A stretch of DNA of 64,000 nt from Streptomyces sp. SCL15-4 (GTDB taxonomy: Bacteria > Actinomycetota > Actinomycetes > Streptomycetales > Streptomycetaceae): NCBI RefSeq assembly GCF_033366695.1, contig NZ_JAOBTQ010000001.1:6634001-6698000 (forward strand), in the 5' to 3' direction. How positions within the stretch are numbered: position 1 is the stretch's first letter; each line of letters begins with the position of its first letter. Both the position numbers and the translations under genes were made by a program. Positions 24,793-33,040 of this stretch are shown here, in pieces. The notes under the pieces are model-generated. The model ran no database searches, was not told the DNA's origin, and saw nothing but the letters and a program-made list of their open reading frames with translations.

Positions 24793-26599
24793 GATCCACC
24801 TCGGCGACTGGGTCGACTCCGGCGTGGACTGGCTGGTCGCCCACCTCTCCTGGCTGTTCGACGCCGTCAAGGCCGTCATGGAGGGCATGTACGACGGCAT
24901 CGACACCGTGCTCGCCGCCCCGCAGCCGCTGCTGATGGCCGGCATCCTCGCCGTGCTCGCCTGGTGGCTGCGCGGACTGCTCGCCGGCGTCCTCGCCTTC
25001 GCCGGATTCGCCCTGGTCGACTCGCTCGACCTGTGGGACCGGGCCATGTCCACCCTGGCGCTGGTCCTGGTGGCGACCGTGATCGCCCTGCTGATCTCCC
25101 TGCCGCTGGGCATCTGGGCCGCCCGTTCCAAGGCGGTCAGTGCCGCCGTACGGCCGGTCCTGGACCTGCTCCAGACCATGCCCTCCATGGTGCTGCTGAT
25201 CCCGGCCATGCTCTTCTTCGGGCTCGGCACCGCCGCGGGCGTCGTCGCCACCCTGATCTTCGCGCTCGCCCCCGGCGTCCGCATGACCGAGCTGGGCATC
25301 CGCCAGGTCGACGCCGAACTGGTCGAGGCCGCCGAGGCCTTCGGCACCGCCCCGCGCAACATCCTGTGGCGGGTGCAGCTGCCGCTGGCCCTGCCGACCA
25401 TCATGGCCGGCGTCAACCAGGTGATCATGCTGGGCCTGTCCATGGTCGTCATCGCGGGCATGGTCGGCACCGGCGGCCTCGGCGGCGCGGTCAACGAGGC
25501 CATCGGCCAGCTCGACATCGGCTACGGCTTCGAGGCGGGCGTCGGCATCGTCGTCCTCGCCGTCTACCTGGACCGGGTGACCGGCGCGCTCGGCACCCAG
25601 CTCTCCCCGCTGGGCCGCAGGGCCGCCGCGAAGGCACGCACGCGCGCGTGGTCGTACCGCCCGCGCCCGGCCGTCGCGCTGGCCGGAGTGGTCGTCCTCG
25701 CCCTCGTCGCGGGCGGACTCGGCGTCTTCGGCTCCACCGCGGGCACCTCCGAGGCCTCCGGCACGGACGTCGGCAAGGGCAAGGAGATCAGGATCGGCTA
25801 CATCCCGTGGGACGAGGGCATCGCCTCCACCTTCCTGTGGCAGGAGATCCTTCGCGAGCGCGGTTTCAAGGTCAGCACCACCCAGTACGCGGCCGGCCCG
25901 CTCTACACCGGCCTCGCCACCGGCCAGCTCGACTTCCAGACCGACTCCTGGCTGCCCACCACGCACGCCGAGTACTGGGCGAAGTACGGCAGGCAGCTGG
26001 ACGACCTCGGCAAGTGGTACGGCCCCACCTCCCTGGAGCTGAGCGTGCCCTCCTATGTCAAGGACGTGAACTCCCTGGCGGACCTGAAGGACCACGCCTC
26101 CGAGTTCGGCGGGAAGATCATCGGCATCGAGCCCAGCGCGGGCATGATGAGCCTGCTCAAGAGCAAGGTGCTGAAGGAGTACGGCCTCGAAGGCGACTAC
26201 GACGTGGTCGACGGCTCCACCCCGGCCATGCTCGCCGAACTGAAACGCGCCTACGCCCGGCACCAGCCGGTGCTCGTCACCCTCTGGTCGCCGCACTGGG
26301 CCTACAGCGACTACGACCTGAAGAAGCTCGGCGACCCCAAGGGCGCCTGGGGCAAGGGCGACGGCGTGCACACCCTCGCCCGCAAGGGCTTCGCCGCCGA
26401 CAACCCGCGCGTCGGCCAGTGGCTGAAGGACTTCTCCATGACCGAGGAGCAGCTGACCGGCCTGGAGGCGCGGATCCAGAAGGCCGGCAAGGGCAAGGAG
26501 CAGGACGCCGTCCGCGGCTGGCTGCGCGACCACCCCGGTCTGGTCGACAAGTGGGCTCCCGTCGCCAAGGACGGCACCCGCAGCGAGGCGGCCGGGTGA
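24785..26599 (+). CDS. Glycine betaine-type ABC permease fused to substrate-binding protein
   Basis: 604-residue fusion. Residues about 45-280 are the permease, with several membrane helices and the EAA loop (EAAEAFGTAPRNILWRVQLPLALP) that contacts the ATPase. A further helix (about 299-320, AVALAGVVVLALVAGGLGVFG) anchors an extracellular OpuAC-type binding domain from about residue 335 to the end (IRIGYIPWDEGIASTFLWQEIL, FQTDSWLPTTHAEYW). Trp and Tyr residues suited to a cation-pi cage for trimethylammonium groups are frequent. Such fusions are known in the OpuA family. GTG start, coupled to the ATPase gene. Confidence 0.92.
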   Translation: MPRIHLGDWVDSGVDWLVAHLSWLFDAVKAVMEGMYDGIDTVLAAPQPLLMAGILAVLAWWLRGLLAGVLAFAGFALVDSLDLWDRAMSTLALVLVATVIALLISLPLGIWAARSKAVSAAVRPVLDLLQTMPSMVLLIPAMLFFGLGTAAGVVATLIFALAPGVRMTELGIRQVDAELVEAAEAFGTAPRNILWRVQLPLALPTIMAGVNQVIMLGLSMVVIAGMVGTGGLGGAVNEAIGQLDIGYGFEAGVGIVVLAVYLDRVTGALGTQLSPLGRRAAAKARTRAWSYRPRPAVALAGVVVLALVAGGLGVFGSTAGTSEASGTDVGKGKEIRIGYIPWDEGIASTFLWQEILRERGFKVSTTQYAAGPLYTGLATGQLDFQTDSWLPTTHAEYWAKYGRQLDDLGKWYGPTSLELSVPSYVKDVNSLADLKDHASEFGGKIIGIEPSAGMMSLLKSKVLKEYGLEGDYDVVDGSTPAMLAELKRAYARHQPVLVTLWSPHWAYSDYDLKKLGDPKGAWGKGDGVHTLARKGFAADNPRVGQWLKDFSMTEEQLTGLEARIQKAGKGKEQDAVRGWLRDHPGLVDKWAPVAKDGTRSEAAG

Positions 26600-26621
26600 C
26601 CTGACCGTCCCGGACCGCCTC

Positions 26622-26677
26622 CCGAGGGGCGGGCGCCGCCGGACGCCGACACGCGTCCGGTGCCGCCCGCCCCTCGG
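26622..26677 (+). terminator. Very long terminator hairpin after betaine transporter
   Basis: 14-bp outer stem CCGAGGGGCGGGCG/CGCCCGCCCCTCGG, then a short internal loop and a further 8-bp stem CCGGACGC/GCGTCCGG. The remaining 300 bases to the next gene hold no feature I can support. Confidence 0.85.
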
Positions 26678-26980
26678 CTGTCGTGCCCACGACTCACTTC
26701 AGGCCAATCACCCCCCGTGACGAGCCCTGGCCCGGACCCGGGCCGGGACCGGCCGGCCGGCGGCCTCATCCGCCCGGCGGACCCGCTCGGAGGCCCGCCG
26801 CGCACCCGGCACACTGGCGCGAACAGTAAGGGTGGGGGAACAGGGAGACGTCGGGGATGTGACAGGCACGTGAAACGGTTTGCCGAACATGCGTAGGGTG
26901 CAGAGAAGTCATCGGAAGAGGGACGCCCCGAGAGGGGCACCCGGACAGCGGTACGACGAGCGAGGGAGGGAGCCGGAGCG

Positions 26981-27550
26981 ATGGGCGACCACAAAGAGCA
27001 GCCCGTGCGCGTGGGCGCGGCCGTCCGGCGGCGCCGCCGCGCGCTGGAGCTGACCCTCGCCGTCGTGGCCGAGCGCAGCGGCCTGTCGGTGCCCTTCCTC
27101 AGCCAGGTCGAGAACGACCGGGCCCGCCCGAGCCGTACGTCCCTGGAGAAGGTGGCCGACGCCCTGCGCACCACGGCCGTCGAACTCCTCGCCGCCGCCG
27201 ACCCGGCGGCCAGCGTGGACGTGGTGCGCGCCGAACCGGTCGACGAGGGCGACTTCGACCCGCGCACCCGCGCCCTGGTGCGCGGCCACCACCAGCTGCA
27301 CGCCTCCGAGTTCACCGGCGACCACGACGCCGGCCGCGAGTTCCGGCACCGCAACGACGAGCTGATGTACGTCGCCGACGGCGCGGTGGAGATCGAGGCC
27401 GAGGGCCGCGCCTACCGCCTCGGCCGGGGCGACACCCTGTATCTGACCGGCGGCGTCCGGCACCGCTGGCGGGCCACGGTCCCGGACACCCGGATCATCG
27501 TGGTGGCGGTCGCCGAGCACATCGAGGCCGTCCAGGACAGGTCCCGCTGA
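26981..27550 (+). CDS. XRE-family regulator with cupin sensor domain
   Basis: 189 residues. An N-terminal helix-turn-helix (VGAAVRRRRRALELTLAVVAERSGLSVPFLSQVENDRARPS) is followed by a C-terminal cupin (FRHRNDELMYVADGAVEIEAEGRAYRLGRGDTLYLTGGVRHRW). This architecture is common in regulators of amino-acid, polyamine or osmolyte metabolism, with the cupin as effector sensor. It lies downstream of the betaine importer but behind its terminator, so regulation of that importer is possible and unproven. ATG follows GGGAGGGAGCCGGAGCG. Confidence 0.9.
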   Translation: MGDHKEQPVRVGAAVRRRRRALELTLAVVAERSGLSVPFLSQVENDRARPSRTSLEKVADALRTTAVELLAAADPAASVDVVRAEPVDEGDFDPRTRALVRGHHQLHASEFTGDHDAGREFRHRNDELMYVADGAVEIEAEGRAYRLGRGDTLYLTGGVRHRWRATVPDTRIIVVAVAEHIEAVQDRSR

Positions 27551-27573
27551 GCGGCGGGCGTGCGGGCGGCGCC

Positions 27574-28296
27574 GTGACGCGGGTGGTCTCCCTCGTCCCG
27601 TCCCTGACCGAGGCCGTCGCCGTGACGCTGCCCGGCGCCCTCGCCGGCGCCACCGACTGGTGCACCCACCCGGCCGGCCTCGACGTCCCGCGCGTCGGCG
27701 GCACGAAGAACCCCCGGGTGGACCGGATCGTCTCCCTCGCCCCCGACCTGGTGATCGCCAACGAGGAGGAGAACCGCGCCCCCGACCTGGACGCCCTGCG
27801 CGCCGCCGGCATCGAGGTGCTGGTCACCGAGGTGCGCGGCGTGCCGCAGGCCCTCACCGAGCTGGACCGGATGCTCACCGCGTGCGGCGCCCGGAGCCGG
27901 CCCGCCTGGCTGGACGCGGCGGAGACGGCCTGGACCGCCCTGCCCGCGCCCGAGGTGCGGACGACGGCGGTCGTGCCCGTCTGGCGCCGGCCCTGGATGG
28001 TCCTCGGCCGGGACACCTTCGCCGGCGACGTCCTGGCCCGCCTCGGCGTGGACCACGTCTACGCCGGCCACCCCGACCGCTATCCGCGCGTCGACCTGGA
28101 CGAGCTGCGCGCCCGCGCTCCCGACCTGGTCGTCCTGCCCGACGAGCCGTACCGCTTCACCGCCGGCGACGGCCCCGAGGCCTTCCCCGGCCTGCGCTGC
28201 GCCCTGGTCAGCGGACGGCACCTGACGTGGTACGGCCCGTCGCTGGCACGAGCACCACGGACGCTGGCCGCGGCCCTGCGAGCAGCTCGCCGCTGA
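27574..28296 (+). CDS. Helical-backbone metal receptor-like protein without signal peptide
   Basis: 240 residues of the class III periplasmic-binding fold (BtuF/FhuD-like): VVSLVPSLTEAVAVTL and VDRIVSLAPDLVIANEEEN at the N-terminal lobe, FAGDVLARLGVDHVYAG and LRARAPDLVVLPDEPYRFT in the second lobe. No Sec signal or lipobox is visible and no ABC partner is near, so it may act inside the cell, perhaps binding a corrinoid or metal chelate. GTG start, 23 bases after the cupin regulator, so the two may share a transcript. The 3' end overlaps the convergent transporter gene by 89 bases. Confidence 0.82.
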   Translation: MTRVVSLVPSLTEAVAVTLPGALAGATDWCTHPAGLDVPRVGGTKNPRVDRIVSLAPDLVIANEEENRAPDLDALRAAGIEVLVTEVRGVPQALTELDRMLTACGARSRPAWLDAAETAWTALPAPEVRTTAVVPVWRRPWMVLGRDTFAGDVLARLGVDHVYAGHPDRYPRVDLDELRARAPDLVVLPDEPYRFTAGDGPEAFPGLRCALVSGRHLTWYGPSLARAPRTLAAALRAARR

Positions 28297-29371
28297 CCAG
28301 GCCGCGCACGGTGCCGCGGGCCGCCGCGAGCCAGGCCGCCACCAGCACGGCGTACAGGCCGACGGCCAGCGCCTCGTACACCGCCAGACCGGTGTGCCGG
28401 GCCAGGACGGCGGCGCCGGTGACGCAGGTGCCCACCGGGAAGGTGAACGCCCACCAGGTCAGCGCGAACCCCATGCCGTGCCGCCGGGCCCGCACCACGT
28501 GCGCGGTCGCCCAGGCCAGCCAGAGCAGCGCGAACCCCATCACCGGCACGCCGTACAGCACGGCGAAGACCGCGAGGCCACGGTCGTAGGGAGCGGGTAC
28601 GACGCCCGGGGCGGCGTCCGCGATCAGGCCGGTGGCGGTGGCGGACTGCCCGAGCGGGCCGAGCACCAGGAACAGGGTCGGGGTGAGCGCGAGCGGCAGC
28701 GGCCCGCAGGTGATCAGCCGGGCGAAGACCAGCGGCAGTGTCAGCAGCACGGCCAGCAGGCTCAGCCCGAACAGCGCGAGACACGCCAGCAGCAGTGTCT
28801 CCCGGGGCTGTCCCGGCGGCAGGTGCGGCACCAGCAGCGGGCCGAGCGCGGCCGACACCATGGGCGCGACCAGCGGCAGCAGCCACACCGGGCTGGCCTG
28901 GGCGGGCTCGACGCGGTGCCGTACGGCCATCAGGTACGGCACGGCGACGGCGGCCGCGAGCCCGGCCGCCGTACCGGCGGTGAACAGCACGGTGTCCAGG
29001 GCGACGGCCGCGCGGGTGCCGATCAGGTCCCGGCCGGTCGTCAGGGCGCCGCCGCCGACCGACAGCAGGGCCATGGCCGGACAGCCGTGGAAGGGGGCCA
29101 TGGCCGGGTCGAGGAGATGGGCGCGGGCCTGGTCGCGGTGGCGGGCCCAGTGCAGGGCGCGGGCCGCCAGCAGGGCCACGAGCAGCAGCAGCGACAGCAG
29201 CCACACGGCCGCGAAGACCCCGCGCGGCCCGTTCGCCGGTGCGGGCAGCGCGACACCGGCCGAACCGAGGATCGCGGTGCCCATCACGGAGGCGTACCAG
29301 TTGGGGCCGAGGTGTCTGAGCGGGAGCGTACGAGGCGGGGCTGCGGTGACCATGCCCTCACCGTTTCCCAT
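28208..29371 (-). CDS. TDT-family transporter (TehA/SLAC1-like)
   Basis: 387-residue membrane protein with about ten hydrophobic segments of the tellurite-resistance/dicarboxylate transporter family. LGPNWYASVMGTAILG at the N-terminus is the family signature, and a TWWAFTFPVGTCVTG segment follows later. Relatives carry C4-dicarboxylates, sulfite or small anions. ATG 29371 is chosen for the AGGGG 8 bases upstream; ATG 29353 has no suitable spacing. It is divergent from a LysR regulator, the usual arrangement. The C-terminal 30 codons overlap the convergent receptor-like gene. Confidence 0.87.
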   Translation of the reverse strand: MGNGEGMVTAAPPRTLPLRHLGPNWYASVMGTAILGSAGVALPAPANGPRGVFAAVWLLSLLLLVALLAARALHWARHRDQARAHLLDPAMAPFHGCPAMALLSVGGGALTTGRDLIGTRAAVALDTVLFTAGTAAGLAAAVAVPYLMAVRHRVEPAQASPVWLLPLVAPMVSAALGPLLVPHLPPGQPRETLLLACLALFGLSLLAVLLTLPLVFARLITCGPLPLALTPTLFLVLGPLGQSATATGLIADAAPGVVPAPYDRGLAVFAVLYGVPVMGFALLWLAWATAHVVRARRHGMGFALTWWAFTFPVGTCVTGAAVLARHTGLAVYEALAVGLYAVLVAAWLAAARGTVRGLVSGELLAGPRPASVVLVPATGRTTSGAVR

Positions 29372-29410
29372 CGGTTCGCCCCTGACCAGGGAGTTCCGGT
29401 CTATGAGGGC

Positions 29411-29425
29411 ATAAGCTGGTCTTAT
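29411..29425. promoter_or_regulatory. LysR-type operator overlapping the lysR start codon
   Basis: ATAAGCTGGTCTTAT is a 15-base interrupted palindrome with 5-bp arms, containing the LysR T-N11-A pattern. It lies between the divergent lysR and TDT genes and its last two bases are part of the lysR ATG. TATGAG also occurs twice, 21 bases apart (29402 and 29423). Confidence 0.65.
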
Positions 29426-30347
29426 GAGCAGGGCCGAGGGACAGCAGGAACGCACGGGATCTCTGGCGCACCGGGTGCCGGACCTCGCCGCGCTGGAGCT
29501 GCTGCTCGCGGTGGCGCGGCTGGGCAGTCTGGGCGCGGCGGCCCGCGAGGTCGGCATCACCCAGCCGGCCGCGAGCAGCCGGCTGCGCTCCATGGAACGG
29601 CAGCTGGGAGTGGCCCTCGTCGACCGCTCTCCGCGCGGCTCCCGGCTCACCGACGCGGGCGCCCTGGTCACGGACTGGGCCCGCCGGGTGGTGGAGGCGG
29701 CGGCGGTCTTCGACGCGGGCGCGCGGGCGCTGCGGGACCGGCGGGACTCCCGGCTCAGGGTCGCGGCCAGCATGACCATCGCCGAGTACCTGCTGCCCGG
29801 CTGGCTGCTGGCGCTGCACGCCGAGCGGCCCGACACGGCCGTCTCGCTGCTCGCGGGCAACTCGGCGAAGGTCGCGGAACTGCTGCTGGCCGGGGAGGCG
29901 GACCTCGGGTTCGTGGAGGGGCTGTCCGTGCCCACGGGTCTGGAGTCGACGGTCATCGCCCACGACCGGCTGATCGTCGTCACCGCTCCCGGCCACCCGT
30001 GGGCCCGGCGCCGGCGGCCCCTGACGGCGGCGGAGCTGGCCGCCACCCCGCTCATCCTCCGCGAGCGCGGCTCGGGCACCCGCCAGGTCCTGGACGCGGC
30101 GCTCGGCGGCCTGGCCCGCCCGCTGATCGAGCTGTCCTCGACCACGGCGGTCAAGGCGTCCGCGGTCAGCGGCGCGGGCCCCTCCGTCCTCAGCGAACTG
30201 GCGGTGGGCGAGGAACTGTCGCTGCGCCGCCTGGTCAGCATCCCCATAGAAGGCGTCCCGTTGCGCCGAGCCCTCAGAGCGGTCTGGCCCACCGGCCACC
30301 GCCCCACGGGCCCGGCCAGAGAACTCCTGTCGCTCACCCGCGCGTGA
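29424..30347 (+). CDS. LysR-family transcriptional regulator
   Basis: 307 residues. The N-terminal winged helix-turn-helix reads LELLLAVARLGSLGAAAREVGITQPAASSRLRSMERQLGVALVDRSPRGSRLTDAG, a textbook LysR domain. The effector-binding domain follows (RLRVAASMTIAEYLLPGWL to the C-terminus). It is divergent from the TDT transporter with a T-N11-A palindrome between them, so it very likely controls that gene and itself. The ligand is probably the transported anion. There is no RBS of usual strength before the ATG, so the mRNA may be leaderless. Confidence 0.92.
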   Translation: MSRAEGQQERTGSLAHRVPDLAALELLLAVARLGSLGAAAREVGITQPAASSRLRSMERQLGVALVDRSPRGSRLTDAGALVTDWARRVVEAAAVFDAGARALRDRRDSRLRVAASMTIAEYLLPGWLLALHAERPDTAVSLLAGNSAKVAELLLAGEADLGFVEGLSVPTGLESTVIAHDRLIVVTAPGHPWARRRRPLTAAELAATPLILRERGSGTRQVLDAALGGLARPLIELSSTTAVKASAVSGAGPSVLSELAVGEELSLRRLVSIPIEGVPLRRALRAVWPTGHRPTGPARELLSLTRA

Positions 30348-30478
30348 GCCCCGAGAGACGCGCGGGACCGCGCGCCCGGCCGCGACGCACCCGCACCCGG
30401 CGCACGACGACCGCCCCGTGGCGTGATCCCCGAAAAACCGTTGGCAGGTCCGCGGCAGCGCCCGGCAGGATGCTCCGC

Positions 30479-31444
30479 ATGACCCTCACCGCCCCGCCCG
30501 CCGCGGGCGTCCGCGCCGCCTGGGACACCCTCCCGGCCGTCGTCCGCGCCGCCGTCGGTGACGTGCTGGGCGCGCCGGTCGTGCGCGCCGTGACCCAGCC
30601 CGGCGGCTTCTCCCCGGGCGTGGCCGCCCGGGTCCGCACCGCCGCCGGCCGCACCGGTTTCGTCAAGGCCGTGAGCGCCGAGACCAACCCGCACAGCCCC
30701 GGCCTGCACCGCAAGGAGGCCCGGCACGCCGCCGCGCTGCCGGGCGGCGTGCCCGCGCCGCGGCTGCTCGGCTCGTACGACGACGGCACCTGGGTCGCGC
30801 TGGTCTTCGAGGAGGTGCCGGGCCGCCAGCCGCACGTGCCCTGGCGGCCGGCGGAACTGCGCCGCGTGCTCGGCGCCGTGACCGTCCTCGCCCGCACCCC
30901 CGCCCCCGAGGTCGACGCCCCGCCCGTCGCCGAGGACCTCGCCGACGCCTTCTCGGGCTGGCGGCGGCTGGCCGACGGCGAGGCCGGTGACGTCCGGGAC
31001 CGGCTCGGCGAGTGGACCGCCGGCCGGCTGCCGGAACTCGCCGCGCTGGAGGCCGGGTGGGCCGACGGCGCGTCCGGCGACACCCTGGCCCACGGCGACC
31101 TGCGCGCGGACAACATCCTGCTCACGGACGACGGCGGCGTCGTCTTCGTGGACTGGCCGCACGCCCTGCGCGCCGCGCCCTGGTTCGACCTGCTGGTGAT
31201 GCTGCCGTGCGTGCGCGCCCAGGGCGGACCGGACCCCGAGGAGGTGTTCACCGCGCATCCCGTGGGCCGGGCCGCGGACCCGGCCGCCGTGACCGCGGCG
31301 CTGACCGCCCTCACCGGCTACTTCCTGCACAGCTCGCTGAAGCCGGCCCCGTCCGGCCTGCCCACCCTGCGCCCCTTCCAGCGGGCCCAGGGCGAGGCCG
31401 CTCTGGCCTGGCTCAGGACGCGGCTGTCACCAGGGCGCGCATGA
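30479..31444 (+). CDS. Aminoglycoside phosphotransferase-like kinase
   Basis: 321 residues of the APH/choline-kinase fold. The catalytic loop is HGDLRADNILL and the metal-binding segment VFVDWPHALRAAPWFDLL; an ATP-site lysine is likely in GFVKAVSAETN. Many relatives phosphorylate unknown small molecules, and I do not infer antibiotic resistance. ATG 30479 is preferred (AGG 9 bases upstream) over ATG 30470. Its 3' end overlaps the convergent hydrolase gene by 32 bases. Confidence 0.85.
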   Translation: MTLTAPPAAGVRAAWDTLPAVVRAAVGDVLGAPVVRAVTQPGGFSPGVAARVRTAAGRTGFVKAVSAETNPHSPGLHRKEARHAAALPGGVPAPRLLGSYDDGTWVALVFEEVPGRQPHVPWRPAELRRVLGAVTVLARTPAPEVDAPPVAEDLADAFSGWRRLADGEAGDVRDRLGEWTAGRLPELAALEAGWADGASGDTLAHGDLRADNILLTDDGGVVFVDWPHALRAAPWFDLLVMLPCVRAQGGPDPEEVFTAHPVGRAADPAAVTAALTALTGYFLHSSLKPAPSGLPTLRPFQRAQGEAALAWLRTRLSPGRA

Positions 31445-32099
31445 CCCGTAGGTCCTCGGACTGCTCGGGATGCCACTGCACGCCGAGCACCCAGCCCCGG
31501 TCCGCCGGCAGCTCCACGGCCTCCACGGTGCCGTCCGCCGCGTAGGCCGACGGCACCAGGCCGGCGCCGAGCCGCTCCACCGCCTGGTGGTGGTACGTCG
31601 GCACGGTCAGCTCCTCCGGGACGATCCCGCCGTACAGCGTCCCCGGCACCGGCTTCACCGGGTGGCCGCCGAACACGCCGACCGTCTCCGCGTGCCCGTC
31701 CAGGTGCTGGACCAACGTGCCGCCCAGGGCGACGTTCAGCAGCTGCATGCCCCGGCAGACGCCGAGCAGCGGCACGCCCGCCGCCAGCGCGGCCTCGATC
31801 AACGCCAGCTCCCAGGCGTCCCGCTCGTGCGCGGGCGGTCCGGTGCGCGCGGAGCGCTCGGCGCCGTAGCGGGCCGGGTCGACGTCCGGGCCGCCGGCGA
31901 CGACCAGCCCGTCCAGCCGGGCCACCGCGGCGGCGGCCCGCTCCGGCGCGTCCGGCGGCAGCAGGAACGCCAGCCCGCCGGCCCGCTGCACCAGCCGCGG
32001 ATACGCGGCCGGCAGCAGCACCGCCTCCAGCTCCCACACCCCCCAGCGCGCACCGGACTCCAGATACGTGCTCACGCCGATCAGCGGCCGTGCCGTCAT
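31413..32099 (-). CDS. Gamma-glutamyl amide hydrolase (PuuD-like class I amidotransferase)
   Basis: 228 residues of the peptidase C26/PuuD family, which hydrolyses gamma-glutamyl amides such as gamma-glutamyl-GABA. Nucleophile Cys is in PLLGVCRGMQLLNVALGG; the His-Glu pair is in GVQWHPEQSED. ATG follows GGGAGGG. In this cluster it would perform the last step, releasing glutamate from the oxidised gamma-glutamyl product. A 22-base palindrome lies upstream (32175-32196), matching the one before glnA4. Confidence 0.9.
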   Translation of the reverse strand: MTARPLIGVSTYLESGARWGVWELEAVLLPAAYPRLVQRAGGLAFLLPPDAPERAAAAVARLDGLVVAGGPDVDPARYGAERSARTGPPAHERDAWELALIEAALAAGVPLLGVCRGMQLLNVALGGTLVQHLDGHAETVGVFGGHPVKPVPGTLYGGIVPEELTVPTYHHQAVERLGAGLVPSAYAADGTVEAVELPADRGWVLGVQWHPEQSEDLRVMRALVTAAS

Positions 32100-32174
32100 G
32101 CTGCCCTCCCGGGTACCCGGCGGTCCTCGTCCACCGTGCTCCGTCGCGGCGCCCGCTTCAAGAGCGCCTCCCAT

Positions 32175-32196
32175 AAAGGTTTACTTCCGAACCTTT
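32175..32196. promoter_or_regulatory. FadR/GntR-type operator candidate, site 1
   Basis: AAAGGTT-N8-AACCTTT: perfect 7-base arms in a 22-base palindrome. It sits between the end of the FadR-type gene and the start of the puuD-like gene, 75 bases upstream of the latter. The architecture repeats at 32967-32988. Confidence 0.65.
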
Positions 32197-32206
32197 GTTT
32201 GCCCGT

Positions 32207-32944
32207 TCACGCCAGGAAGCCCCGCAGCAGGGCCGCCGTACCCGCGCAGTGCTCGCGCATCATCTCCCGGGCCCCGTCCGCGTCCCCCTCCAGCACCGCC
32301 TCCACCAGCGCGGTGTGCTGCCGCTGGGAGTGCTCCAGGTTGCGCACCAGCAGCGGGATGCAGTCCAGCAGGCCGTTGACCGTGGCCCGGACCGCCGCGT
32401 ACCGCGCGGCCAGCGACGGCGAGCCGCACAGCTCGGCCAGCGTCAGGTGGAGCAGCGTGTCGGCCCGCCGGTAGTCCGCGAGCGGGACCTCGTGGGTGCG
32501 CTCCAGCGCCTGCCGCAGCCGCTCCGCGCGCTCCCCGGCCAGCCCGTGCGCCGCGCACAGCCCGGCCGCGCCCACCTCCAGCACCTCCCGGAAGCGCAGC
32601 ACGTCCTCGATGTCCACGCCCGCCACCCGGCGGCGCAGCTCGTCCTCGCCGCCCGCGTCCGGCCGCGGCAGCACGAACGTTCCGCCGTACCGCCCGCGCC
32701 GCGGCCGGACCAGCCCCTGGTCCTGGAGCACCTTCAGCACCTCGCGCAGCGTCACCCGGCTGATCCCGAGCCGTTCCGCCAGCTCCCGCTCGGCCGGCAG
32801 CCGCCCGCCGGCCGGCACCAGGCCCAGCCGGACGACCTGGAGTATCTGCTCCAGCGCCTCCTCGAAGCCGTTGCCCGCCCGCACCGGCCGCAGCACCGCG
32901 GCGAGCCGGTCCTCCGGCCCGCCCGGGCCCCCGTCCCGCGCCAT
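32207..32944 (-). CDS. FadR-subfamily GntR transcriptional regulator
   Basis: 245 residues. N-terminal GntR winged helix (LVPAGGRLPAERELAERLGISRVTLREVLKVLQDQGLVRPRRGRYGGTFV) and C-terminal all-helical FCD domain with the metal/ligand His residues in the RADTLLHLTLAELCGSPSLAARYAA and RQHTALVEAVLEGDADGAREMMREH segments. ATG has AAGGGGG upstream. It lies between puuD-like and glnA4-like genes, divergent from the latter; paired palindromes suggest it controls both. Confidence 0.92.
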   Translation of the reverse strand: MARDGGPGGPEDRLAAVLRPVRAGNGFEEALEQILQVVRLGLVPAGGRLPAERELAERLGISRVTLREVLKVLQDQGLVRPRRGRYGGTFVLPRPDAGGEDELRRRVAGVDIEDVLRFREVLEVGAAGLCAAHGLAGERAERLRQALERTHEVPLADYRRADTLLHLTLAELCGSPSLAARYAAVRATVNGLLDCIPLLVRNLEHSQRQHTALVEAVLEGDADGAREMMREHCAGTAALLRGFLA

Positions 32945-32966
32945 CGGCTGTGCCCCCTTCCCAAGC

Positions 32967-32988
32967 AATGGTTCCCGGCAATACCTTA
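32967..32988. promoter_or_regulatory. FadR/GntR-type operator candidate, site 2, with direct repeat
   Basis: AATGGTT-N8-TACCTTA has the same 22-base layout as the site at 32175-32196 with two imperfect positions per arm pair. It lies between the divergent regulator and glnA4-like starts. A separate direct repeat ATGGYTCCCGGC occurs at 32968 and 32988. Confidence 0.55.
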
Positions 32989-33040
32989 TGGCTCCCGGCT
33001 CGGCCGAAGAAAGCGCGATGGCGCCGAAGGAGGCTCACCC

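Noticed and set aside
29372..31330. Upstream extension of the TDT transporter frame to a 1040-codon reading frame
   Set aside because: The added part is antisense to the LysR and APH-like genes and has no transporter-like sequence; the family start LGPNWYASV lies just after ATG 29371.
30479..31444. Aminoglycoside resistance gene
   Set aside because: The fold is shared by many small-molecule kinases; nothing links it to a known resistance enzyme, so no resistance is claimed.
31437..32474. Plus-strand open frames across the puuD-like and gntR genes
   Set aside because: Antisense shadows without family motifs or RBS; the minus-strand genes carry full catalytic and HTH signatures.
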